Origin: Novipirellula galeiformis
GTDB taxonomy: Bacteria > Planctomycetota > Planctomycetia > Pirellulales > Pirellulaceae
Assembly (NCBI RefSeq): GCF_007860095.1
Contig: NZ_SJPT01000003.1
Coordinates: 455,764 to 519,763 of the forward strand
Length of the DNA stretch: 64,000 nt
Direction: 5' to 3'
The stretch's first letter is position 1; the number at the start of each line of letters is the position of its first letter. Both the position numbers and the translations under genes were made by a program. The notes beneath the pieces are model-generated. The model made no database searches and was not told where the DNA came from. It worked only from the letters and a program-made list of their open reading frames with translations. Positions 40,801-45,100 of the stretch are shown one piece after another.

Positions 40801-41804
40801 TTGACGTGAACGAAGCTCCCGTAGCGACCGGCGACAACTACTCGATCAACGCGGGCGAAACACTAACGCTGGCGGCTCCCGGTGTCTTGGTCAACGACAC
40901 GGATGTTGACGGCAACTTGATTCAGATGAATTTGGTAACGGGGCCAAGTCATGGAGTGCTTAGCACGTCGGCTAACGGAAGTCTGGTCTATACCCCCAGC
41001 GGTGCCTACTTTGGCAGCGATACGTTTACGTATTTTGCCAGTGATGGCAGTTTGGATAGCAATGTCGTGACGGTCACGATCACCGTGATTGCTGGCGGTG
41101 GCGGCGGTGGGAGCGGGAGCGGAAGTGGAGGCTCCAGTGGAAGCGGCTCGGGCGATGGCGGTTCAGGCGATGGGGGCGGAGACACCAGCGGCGGAGGAGA
41201 CACGTCCGGTGGCAATTCCGGAGACGGAGATAGCGGCGATGGTGGATCAAACACCACCGGCGGAGTCGCGACGGTACCGACCTACGTGACCCCTCCTACA
41301 CAAACCGACACAACGACGAACGAAAAAGACCAAGCCCCACCGACGACTTTTTCGAACTCGAATCGTGATTCAACAATACAACTCGGGGAGATTGAAAACG
41401 AAGAATCGCGGAACGGTTCGGAGCGTCACGGCTTTTCCTGGGGCGGTTCCTCGAACATGCACATGAAACGGAGTATCACCCAGATGTCTCACATGCTCGA
41501 TGAGCTATTGATCGTCGACTTGGTGCAAGCGATTCAGTGGACCGAGTGGAACAATCAGAGCTCCACCGCGGCCGAAGATTCGACCTATTTCGGAGCCGGC
41601 GAAATTGGCGGACTGGGCGTAGGTGCGGGGCTGGCGTCGGTCGGTTACGTGTTGTGGGCACTCCGAGGCGGTGTGTTGCTGACGACCATTTTTGGCAGCA
41701 TGCCTGCGTGGCGCATGATCGATCCCACCGCCCTGTTAACCGCTTACCGCGATGGAGATGGCATTCGCAAATCCAAAGCCGATGTGACAACGTTCTTGGA
41801 TTAA
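19851..41804 (+). CDS. Giant surface protein 1: DUF4347 x2, beta-helix, LamG, Ig-like/VCBS arrays, cadherin, C-terminal TM anchor
   Basis: 7317 aa, uninterrupted over 22 kb. Residues 1-20 carry an LEPR-xLL-like signature (PLEDRILLSGDG) and no classical signal peptide. Two DUF4347 modules follow (about 86-222 and 263-409). Then come a beta-sandwich domain (410-615), a right-handed beta-helix region with a SLREA motif near 653 (623-1000), Ig-like domains, two LamG domains (about 1412-1617 and 1743-1944) and a PKD/REJ-like domain (1960-2042). Residues 2043-4144 hold mixed Ig-like repeats, and 4150-6660 hold a long VCBS-like array. A VCBS domain, two cadherin domains (about 6784-6989), an Ig-like domain, a Gly/Ser/Asp linker (7082-7138) and a single membrane segment (VGYVLWALRGGVLLTTIF, about 7265) complete it. 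Reading through, I see Cys only in or next to the DUF4347 modules. Likely a Ca-dependent adhesin; export by the divergent operon is inferred. Confidence 0.93.
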   Translation: MAREFDFYPLEDRILLSGDGLDASEGVSDVDHDLTASLLQQLDAADGTVIDPTTLSAPQPSENDDTVGTESTHTIIDAPALDPANPIEVVFVDARVEDADPLLANLRDGAEEQTQWLIIRLDADRDGIQQISETMAGLSGVDAIHLLSHGDGEGIQLGSTRLDLQTSQAYVSDIAHWGLSLDADADILIYGSDLASTEPGRDLVEMIATVCDCDVVANEADLHESITRPDILRPRQELAFVDTSIQGYQQLVDDLLSNSDASRQIDVVLLDATRDGISQISEVLASYDGLDSIHVVSHGRDGGIQLGSTWINSESIATEVAQIRNWGNALTLEGDLLFYGCDFASNPEGQLLIGQFSSLTGADVAASVDLTGHQDLGGDWDLEYQVGSIETGVAFSIDVQQSWTDVLDAAVDTTSTGTSSGGTVTVSHTTSGTDRLMLIGVSLNQASNETVTSVTYGGTSLTLVGVRESGDARIEIWSLVAPNLGTANVQVNFSGTSDGNTVGVMTFTGVDQSTPLGTFASNAAGSGSTASTTVSSAADDLVFAVVAVDDSANYDLVPGGTQTERWDLTGGGEINGGGSTQAGAASVGVQWTWSGNDAWAIGGVSINSAEITPGSQFSVAHTLTVDTTNDVQDGDTTSIDALLANKGADGLISLREAIIAANNTQNDGANPDQINFAISGTGVHTINVGSTFEITDAVNIDATTDNSFAVNGNRPAIILDGNDVAANGFQLSSTADGSIIRGFVIRNFTTFGIEIDAGSDGNTIVGNYIGRLTATGTDAGGGLGNGNDGIRVYGNNTIIGGLTAADRNVISGNSSDGIRIDGTASGTLVRGNYIGTNAAGTIAIGNGDDGVSVMASTSNNTIGGSTAAARNIISGNDATAIYLEGTDTVVQGNYLGTDVTGTLDLGNTKVSTGEGSIRIWNATGATIGGTDAANEGNLIAFGGGDGILLQGSPSGIAILGNSIHSHAGLGIDLGDNGVTANDGQFSDTPDQDTGANSLQNFPVLSSITAGPTPAVFGSLKSTPSRTFRIEFFANSSGDASGYGEGQRFIDSIEVTTNATGDAAIGHYLDGLIATGEKVSATATDLTNNETSEFALNVTATNNAPVLNAGKTPVLTPQNEDSGPPSGAVGSLISSLVDFASPSGQVDNVTDSNAGAALGIAITAVNTTNGSWYYSTNGGSSWNSLGAVSNTNARLLAADANTRLYFQPNANYNGTIASAITFRAWDQTSGGNGTLASTSSNGGSTAFSTATDTASLVINAVNDAPVLTPYTPTYNTTEGGAPFTASVSAFIASSVTDSDAGASQGVAITGVTGSGGMLRYSLDGGTTWLDFSSPSESDALLLRSTDLMQFTPATDSGGTLNIQYRAWDQTSGTAGNNANTTSNGGITAFSTASDQIIVNTTSVQDAPIAVDDHHGISFDGVDDYVSLGSDSDLVFTNTMTMEVWARPTAYPAVSSMLLNKEGEYEIGISSTGSLMWAFANTTPGWSWHDTGYVLQLNEWAHISVTYDNGTINTYVNGHNVETFYGSGVIGDAHATKNDLRVGSRENGPEGQYFAGEIDDVRVWSTVRTQTEIQNNLDTTLAGTEIGLAGYWNFNEGMGVDANDLTGNSAKGTLIGGPSWTGFTTDQNTAINIAASSGVLRNDIDVDGDTLTISQVQGSVASVGNKIMLGSGAFVTVNADGSFDYDPNGAFDSLGAGEIGTDSFTYTVSDGNGGTDTATVTITVNGIDDAPTIVADSDVDDSGNEVIDFQGGDDTITLSGLPVNTAAGTDVTVEFWMNWDGTDNVLPFGFGAYDLWFSGGNFGFNTANSDLYGTSNAGLATGWHHVAAVFRNGDAASSRLIIDGVEQTLSQISGTPNNTNAYATSTAQISGWGYNASYKFDGQIDQVRIWNGGRSETQVRADMFTELSGPQTGLVASYSFTGATTGAGGVIDDSGNGHHGTMGGMTVANVISGSGFANLGDQTVNEDDLVTLEVSAFDPENSALTYTWTQTSGPAVTLSDANAEKPTFTALEQVGDYQVVFTVDASDGTNTTTETVTITVNAVNDDPTNPGGLPTDIAVTEDVSSNVDLSQMNLSDVDHNGGNLTVTLTTSTGGNLTATTGGGVTVLGSGSGTLTLTGTLANLNAYIDIASNIKYLHATANSSGDNVDTIVVKVNDNGNSGTGGGSDINLGTVNVDITAVNDAPELDNSGTMTLPTITKIQTNNGGAEVSTILISAGGDRITDADSGDAEGIAITTLASGNGTWQYSINGGATWTTIGTVSNTSALLLRSNDYVRFVPNGTTGTTASFDFHAWDQTSGTAGTKVNASIGGGETAFSTASETANITVSNVNAAPVLDSSKTPELTATNEDAGAPSGIVGSLVSSLVDFATPSGQVDNVTDADSGAGLGVAITAADTTNGTWFYSIDNGTTWNALGAVSDANARLLAADASTRLYFQPNADYFGTLANAITFHAWDQTNGVNGGLAAVTAVNTLLDTFSSESYSNNNGTESWASNWIENGESNGPTSGSIKVQGTELQLNGSVASNSLYREADLSAATSATFTFAYNNNFGSSKQVAVQISSNGGSSYTTLATFDSSTNTGTGTKSYDISAYMASNTRIRFIVTSSGSGPTEMRFDDVQIQYSSAGGGTSAFSANSDTASLTINPVADTPSVTNATTDEDTQSNGGLVITRNAADGAEVTYYKITGITSGTLYKNDGVTQITNGSFITVAEGAAGLKFTPDADFNGTGNFTIQSSTSGNDTGLGGSTTVASVTVAPVNDAPVIDLNGSDGAGNNYSISVNEGDPLIGVTDSDATISDIDNSTYNSLTITLSGASNGTEERIRFGGTEFKASEVKTKFVTMGSTTFKIDSDASGFIVTRNGGGTMAASDLQNLIRSIQYENQDNNIVAGTRSFDFVLQDADGLDSALASSSIAVGAVNDAPVVNAPASVLAATEQVGLAIEGTGFTVKDVDAGSGTMTATINVGEGAITVAAGDSGVSISGGNGTGTVTITGTLSQLDNLLTGAGTGTITYLNNSDTPSASTTITVTVNDGGNTGADPGLTADGSSEEGSASQTINITATNDDPTNPGGLPSDITVTEDVSGNVDLSQINLNDVDHGGGDLTVTLTTATGGNLSAASGGGVTIGGSGSGTLTLTGSLADLNTYLDTASNIQYLHSTANLNGDNADTITVTVNDNGNTGTGGGTDINLGTVNVDITAVNDAPTNTVPGTQTVAEETATAISGVSISDVDAASGNLTTRLQVTAGVLNITLSGGATISAGTNGSADLTIQGTVADINATLASLSYTGNADVVGTAADTLTITTNDGGNTGSGGAQQDVDTVQIDITPVNDTPVVNGPGSALSATEQVGLAIEGTGFTVTDVDAASGTMTATINVGEGVITVAAGDSGVSISGGNGTGTVTITGTLSQLDNLLTGAGTGTITYLNSSDTPSASTTITVTVNDGGNTGADPGLTADGTSEEDSASQTINITAVNDAPTNTVPGTQTVAEETATAISGVSISDVDAASGDLTTRLQVAAGVLNITLSGGATISTGTNGSGDLTIQGTVTDINATLASLTYTGNADVVGTAADTLTITTNDGGNTGSGGVQQDVDTVQIDITAVNDTPVVNGPGSALSATEQVGLAIEGTGFTVTDVDAASGTMTATINVGEGAITVAAGDSGVSISGGNGTGTVTITGTLSQLDNLLTGVSTGTITYLNSSDTPSASTTITVTVNDGGNTGADPGLTADGSSEEDSASQTINITATNDAPTNTVPGTQTVAEETATAISGISIGDVDAASGNLTTRLQVTAGIVNVTLSGGATISTGTNGSGDLTIQGTVADINATLASLTYTGNTDVVGTAADTLTITTNDGGNTGSGGAQQDVDTVQIDITPVNDTPVVNGPGSALSATEQVGLAIEGTGFTVTDVDAASGTMTATINVGEGVITVAAGDSGVSISGGNGTGTVTITGTLSQLDNLLTGAGTGTITYLNSSDTPSASTTITVTVNDGGNTGADPGLTADGTSEEDSANQTINITAVNDDPTNPGGLPSDLAVTEDVSSDVDLSQINLSDVDHGGGDLTVTLTTATGGNLSAASGGGVTIGGSGSGTLTLTGSLADLNTYLDTASNIQYLHSTANLNGDDADTITVKVNDNGNTGTGGGTDINLGTVNVDITAVNDAPVIAGGPDTLGLTETNAGLTGSGSFTVSDVDTTDNVTAAVDSVNVSGTGSGSVPLALDNSTLQSFLSVTPTAILDGTENSATLTWNFNSGSEAFDFLAAGETLILTYTVSATDDNGVPLSDTETVTVTITGSNDAPVITVAGGDSDAETLTETDTTLTSSGTLTVSDSDLTDIVTSTVSSVVAGGTTTGLGSDNAALLAMLTSTANVIDGTELTDTLNWSFNSAGEAFDYLAIGESLTLTYTITVTDNQGATDTQDVVITINGTNDTPDITIETGDSAAETLAENNATLTTTGTLTTTDLDLSDTVVSTVSSVVASGDTTGLGSNNAALQAMLSSTASVLDASETSETLTWTFDSGSEHFDYLAAGESLTLTYTITVTDSQGTTDTQDVTITITGANDLPVITVEAGDSAAETLVETDAALTTSGTLTVTDLNLSDSVTSTVSAVVSSGTTTGLASNNAALLAMLSSTTNVLDGIETVDQLTWTFISASESFDYLADGESLTLTYTITVTDSNGGTDTQDVVITINGTNDTPDVTIGGGSAAESLTETDTTLTTSGTLTVDDLDLSDNVTSTVSSVVAGGTTTGLASNNAALLAMLTSTANVIDGTELTDTLNWSFNSAGEAFDYLAIGESLTLTYTITVTDSQGATDTQDVVITINGTNDTPEITIETGDSAAETLAQNHATLTTTGTLTTTDLDLSDTVTSTVSSVVASGDTTGLGSNNAALQAMLSSTASILDASETSDTLTWTFDSGSEHFDYLAAGESLTLTYTITVTDSNGATDTQDVTITITGANDLPVITVEAGDSVAETLTETDAALTTSGTLTVTDLNLSDSVTSTVSAVVSSGTTTGLASNNAALLAMLSSTANVLDGTETVDQLTWAFNSASEAFDYLADGESLTLTYTITVTDSNGGTDTQDIVITINGTNDAPVVTIVGGDSAAESLTETDTTLVSSGTLTTTDLDLSDLVTSTVSGVVAGGTTTGLQSDDTALLAMLTSTASVIDGTVTADQLTWDFNSAGESFDYLATGESLTLTYTITVTDSQGATDTQDVVITINGTNDTPDVTIGGGSAAESLTETDTTLSSSGTLNVADLDLSDNVTSTVSSVVAGGTTTGLASDNAALLAMLTSTANVIDGTELTDTLNWSFNSAGEAFDYLATGESLTLTYTITVTDNNGATDTQDVVITINGTNDTPDITIETGDSAAETLAENNATLTTTGTLTTTDLDLSDTVTSTVSSVVASGDTTGLGSNNAALQAMLSSTASILDASETSDTLTWTFDSGSEHFDYLAAGESLTLTYTITVTDSNGATDTQDVTITITGANDLPVITVEAGDSVAETLTETDAALTTSGTLTVTDLNLSDSVTSTVSAVVSSGTTTGLASNNAALLAMLSSTANVLDGTETVDQLTWAFNSASEAFDYLAVGESLTLTYTITVTDSQGATDTQDVVITINGTNDTPDVTIGSGNAAESLTETDTTLTTSGTLTVDDLDLSDSVTSTVSSVVAGGTNTGLASDNNALLAMLTSTANVIDGTELTDTLNWSFNSAGEAFDYLAAGESLTLTYTITVTDSQGATDTQDVVITINGTNDTPDITIETGDSAAETLAENNATLTTTGTLTTTDLDLSDTVVSTVSSVVASGDTTGLASNNAALQAMLSSTASVLDASETSETLTWTFDSGSEHFDYLAAGESLTLTYTITVTDSNGATDTQDVTITITGANDLPVITVEAGDSAAETLVETDAALTTSGTLTVTDLNLSDSVTSTVSAVVSSGTTTGLASNNAALLAMLSSTANVLDGTETVDELTWAFNSAGEAFDYLAAGESLTLTYTITVTDSQGTTDTQDVVITINGTNDTPDVTIGGGSAAESLTETDTTLTTSGTLTVDDLDLSDSVTSTVSSVVAGGTTTGLASNNIALLAMLTSTANVIDGTELTDTLTWNFNSAGEAFDYLAIGESLTLTYTITVTDSQGATDTQDVVITINGTNDTPDITIETGDSAAETLAENNATLTTTGTLTTTDLDLSDTVVSTVSSVVASGDTTGLASNNAALQAMLSSTASVLDASETSDTLTWTFDSGSEHFDYLAAGESLTLTYTITVTDNHGATDTQDVTITITGANDLPVITVEAGDSVAETLTETDAALTTSGTLTVTDLNLSDSVTSTVSAVVSSGTTTGLASNNAALLAMLSSTSNVLDGTETVDELTWAFNSASESFDYLADGESLTLTYTITVTDSNGGTDTQDIVITINGTNDTPDMTIGSGSAAETITETDTTLSSSGTLSVADLDLSDNVTSTVSSVVAGGSTTGLASNNAALLAMLTSTPNVIDGTELTDTLNWNFDSASESFDYLAAGESLTLTYTITVTDSQGATDTQDVVITINGTNDTPAITGGPATATLTETDAGLSGSGSLTVTDLDRSDVVASSVDNVVVSGTGAGSVPAALNNAVLQSFLSVTPGTILDGTQSSGTLSWDFDSSGEAFDFLNSGDTLILTYTVSVTDDDGTPLSDSETVTITITGTNDGPIAVVDNATAVEASGDLNATPGINPSGNVLANDTDLDDGDSKVVTGVVAGMAGSAAGSVGVTVDGQYGRVTIQADGSYVYNVDNDNAAVEALRTAADTLDDVFTYTMVDAEGAESTAQITVTIQGANDAPRDLTATGMNIDENSANGQLVGTIATEDVDTDDTATYQLSDDAGGRFTIDNLGNLRVLDSSQLNYESDTSHDIVVEVTDGAGTTVSKTFTVTLNDVNEFDVSDPIDTNAAANEVDENVAFGTTVGITALAIDSDGTNNSVTYSLSDDAGGRFAIDSASGIVTVSGAIDYETATSHTITIRADSSDGSSSFANFAIAVIDVNEAPVATGDNYSINAGETLTLAAPGVLVNDTDVDGNLIQMNLVTGPSHGVLSTSANGSLVYTPSGAYFGSDTFTYFASDGSLDSNVVTVTITVIAGGGGGGSGSGSGGSSGSGSGDGGSGDGGGDTSGGGDTSGGNSGDGDSGDGGSNTTGGVATVPTYVTPPTQTDTTTNEKDQAPPTTFSNSNRDSTIQLGEIENEESRNGSERHGFSWGGSSNMHMKRSITQMSHMLDELLIVDLVQAIQWTEWNNQSSTAAEDSTYFGAGEIGGLGVGAGLASVGYVLWALRGGVLLTTIFGSMPAWRMIDPTALLTAYRDGDGIRKSKADVTTFLD
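29433..31880 (+). repeat. Three tandem copies of an 816-bp two-domain repeat in giant gene 1
   Basis: Each unit encodes an R-type domain (starts near NTVPGTQTVAEETATAISG) followed by a P-type domain (starts near VVNGPGSALSATEQVGLAI). The R anchor CCTGGAACACAG falls at 29451, 30267 and 31083, and the P anchor GTGGTCAA at 29826, 30642 and 31458, so both spacings are exactly 816 bp (272 codons). DNA similarity between units is very high, including synonymous sites, which indicates recent amplification of the dimer as one block. Confidence 0.9.
32703..39420 (+). repeat. Seventeen VCBS-like units in a 1185-bp three-unit higher-order array in giant gene 1
   Basis: Units of 393-396 bp encode about 131-132 aa each and end in TLTYTITVTDSxGxTDTQD. 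Three subtypes can be told apart by their first residues: C (DVTIGGGSAAESLTETD), A (DITIETGDSAAETLAENN) and B (VITVEAGDSxAETLxETD). The order is C-A-B C-A-B C'-C-A-B C-A-B C-A-B C. The A-subtype codon anchor lies at 33111, 34296, 35877, 37062 and 38247; spacings are 1185, 1581 (1185 plus one extra unit), 1185 and 1185. Blocks starting near 34385 and 35966 are identical over at least 170 bp. Confidence 0.92.
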
Positions 41805-41849
41805 GAGCCTGTTGCAAAATGTCGTAGTTTTTCAAAAAAAGCAGCGACG

Positions 41850-42198
41850 TGCGCCGGAACGAAGCCCACCGCGAACGCGACGGTAGCTACAACAAAGCTG
41901 AAGATGTTCTCAGCAACTAGGCTTCCATTGTTTACGCCGTACAACGGCTGAGCCAATCATAACGATCGTCGCGGATATCTTGCCCGTTCCGAATCTTCGG
42001 AAATATCGCCAAAGGCGTCTCAACCCGGTTTCTTTTTCTGATCGTAGAAGTCGAGGGCCAAGAGGGCGAATAAAGATACTAGACCTTGCTGTATCTCCCC
42101 CCCGACGAACGGGGTGTAATTTTGCGCTGTATGAAGGAGTCGCGAGCAGGTCGCCTCGTCAGTTTTCCGCGACGATGAAACGCCATGGATTGAAATCG
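41850..42198. repeat. Leader region of giant gene 2, duplicated at 61890-62242
   Basis: The 394-bp gap between giants 1 and 2 is homologous to the gap between giants 2 and 3 almost throughout, by eye about 85-90% identical. Shared blocks include GCGAACGCGACGGTAGCTAC, GGCTGAGCCAATCATAACG, CTCAACCCGGTTTCTTTTTC and TCGAGGGCCAAGAGGGCGAA, with a run of seven C residues nearby. Since both gaps precede a giant gene with the same N-terminus, this segment probably carries the shared promoter and leader. It also contains a short conserved frame starting at ATG 42131. Confidence 0.75.
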
Positions 42199-45100
42199 AT
42201 GAGTCGCGAATTCGACTTTTACCCACTCGAAGAACGCATCCTGCTTAGCGGCGAAGGCATGGATGGTCTCGATGGCTCGATGGACATTGATCTCGATCTC
42301 GAAGCGGCGATATTGAGTCAGCTGGCCGAGGCGAATGGGGAAGCGATTGGTGATGTCGCGACGCCAACCGCACAGCCGCTGCCCACCGAGCATGATGTGA
42401 TCGACATTGCCACCGTCGATGTGGCCGAAGCCGAGGTTCTCGATCCAGCACTACCGATCGAAGTCGTGTTTGTCGATGCGGGCGTGGAAGATGCTGACAC
42501 CTTACTCGCGAATCTCCGCGATGGATCAGGAGACCAAACCCAGTGGTTGATCGTCCGTTTGCAGGCCGACCAAGACGGAATTCTGCAAATCACCGAGACG
42601 CTTCGCAATTTGACCAGCGTCGATGCGATTCATTTGCTCAGCCACGGTGACGGCGAGGGCATCCAGCTTGGTAATACGCGATTGGATCTCAATGCGGCAC
42701 CGAACTACGCGGGCGAGATCGCGTCGTGGGGCCATGCACTTGATAACGACGCCGACTTGTTGATCTACGGTTGTGATTTGGCGTCGACCGAATCGGGTCG
42801 CGATCTGATCGAAATGATCGCGTTGGTGACGAACGCAGACGTTGCAGCCAGTGATGACGCAACGGGGCACGCGTCGCTTGGTGGTGACTGGGATTTAGAA
42901 TACACGCTGGGTTCCGTTGAATCCTCGATCGCCTTTTCGATGGATGTCCAGCATGACTGGCTCGGTGTGCTGGACGCCGTCGACGCACCGACTTCGCCCG
43001 ATGACGATGAGGCTCCCAGTGTCCAGCTCGCGGAGTTACCGCTGGCCTTTGAAGAAAACACAGGCCAGACCGACGCCGTGGTGGACTTTATCGCACGTGG
43101 CGGCGGCTACACTGTGTTTCTGACCGATGGCGATGCGGTGATCAATATCAACAACGGCGACGGCCAGCATGTGGTACGACTGGATCTGGTCGGTGCCCAT
43201 ACCGACATTGTCGCCAATGGCGAGGACGCCTTGATCAGCCGCAGCAATTATCTGGTTGGCGACCAAGCGGACTGGAGAACGGATGTTACGAACTTCACCA
43301 GCGTGCGTTACGAAAGCGTCTACGACGGCGTCGATCTCCGTTATTACGGCAACCAACGTCAGCTAGAGTACGACTTTATTGTCGACGCTGGCACTGACAC
43401 CAGCGTGATTCGTTTGAACTTCGATGGCGTGACAGGGATCGCGGTAACGGAGACTGGCGAGTTGCAGTTGACTCTAAATGACGCTGGCGACGTGGTCATC
43501 TTCAAAGCTCCGGTCAGCCACCAATTGGCCGACGATGGTTCTCGGATTGCCGTCGAGAGCAGCTATGTGATTCACGAGGATGGAACCGTCGGTTTCGTCG
43601 TGGGTGATTATGACGCCAGCCGCGAACTTGTGATCGACCCCATCCTCGACTACACAACCTTCATCGGCGGCACCGGTTATGACACCGCAAACGCCATCGC
43701 CGTGGACGCCAGCGGCAATGTCTATATCACCGGCAACACCGCCTCGACAGACTTCCCGACGACGGTCGGTACGATGGACACGACGTATAACGGTGGTTCC
43801 TATGATGTCTTCGTCACCAAGCTCAGCGCCGATGGCAGTTCGCTGGTGTATTCCACGTTCATTGGTGGTAATGGTTACGACTCAGCCTACGACATCGCGG
43901 TCGACGGGTCCGGAAACGCGTACGTGACCGGCCTGACGTACTCCACCGATCTGCCTACCGTGAACGCCTATCAGAGTTCGCTCAGTGGAACGATAGACGC
44001 GTATCTGCTGAAGCTCAATGCCAGCGGCGACGCTCTACTCTATTCCTCTTACTTCGGCGGTAGCGGCACCGATTCGTCAAGTAACATCGCTCTCGACTCG
44101 TCCGGTGTGGTCTACATTGCGGGTTACACGCAGTCTAGCAACTTGCCGTTGAAGAACGCTCTGGACAGTTCCCTAGGCGGCAGCCAGGACGCCTTTGTGG
44201 CTAAGTTTGATCTATCCCAGACGGGCAGCAACTCGCTGCTCTACTCGACTTACTTCGGTGGCAGTGGCAGTGATTCCGCCGAGGGTCTGGACGTCGATTC
44301 GGCCGGCAACGTCTACATTTCCGGGAACACGCAGTCCACCGACCTGACGACCGTCAATGCCTACGATTCATCATACAACGGCGGCTACGACATTTTCCTA
44401 ACGAAGTTCAACAGCACCGGCAACACCGTGCTGTACTCGTCGTACCTGGGCGGCACCGGTACCGACTACAACTATGGCCTCGTCGTGGACGATTCCGGAA
44501 ACGCCTATCTCGCGGGCAGCGCGGATACCGGATTCTCCACCACCGCGGGAGCCTATGACACGTCGCATAATGGCGGAACCCGCGATACCGTCGTGGCCAA
44601 GTTCGACACCACACTCTCGGGCACATCCTCGCTAAAATACTCGACCTATCTGGGTGGAGGCGGCTGGGACATGGCCTACGGATTGGACATCGACTCGGCC
44701 GGGAATGCGTATATCACGGGGGCCACCGCCTCGGTGAATCACCCGACCACCGCCGACGGAAACGACCGTATCCTCGGTGGCTCCTTCGATGGCTACCTGA
44801 CTGTTTTGAATGCCACCGGTACGAGTCTCGTGTACTCGACCTATCTCGGGGGCAGCGTCAACAACCGCAGTCAGGCAATTGCCTTGGGCAGCGACGGCGC
44901 AGCCTATGTAACGGGTTTCTCGCAATCAAATGAGACGTGGGGCAGTACGGTGCCCACGAACCTGGGGCCACGAGGAGGAACGGACGCCTTCGTCGCGAAA
45001 ATCAGTTTTAACCAAGCGCCGGTCTTGGACAACACCAAGAGCCCGATCCTGACGGGGCAGAACGAAGATTCGGGTCCGCCAGCGGGTGCGGTCGGGACGC

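Noticed and set aside
41094-41263. RTX calcium-binding nonapeptides in the Gly/Asp-rich stretch (classic type-I secretion signal)
   Set aside because: The segment is a Gly/Ser/Asp linker without the GGxGxDxUx spacing and is followed by a membrane anchor rather than a C-terminal secretion signal.
41980-42198. A 73-residue N-terminal extension of giant 2 (in-frame ATGs at 41980 and 42175)
   Set aside because: Giants 1 and 3 begin at MxREFDFYPLE. The leader DNA is duplicated before giant 3, where the 42175 ATG is absent. The extension looks like read-through of a leader.
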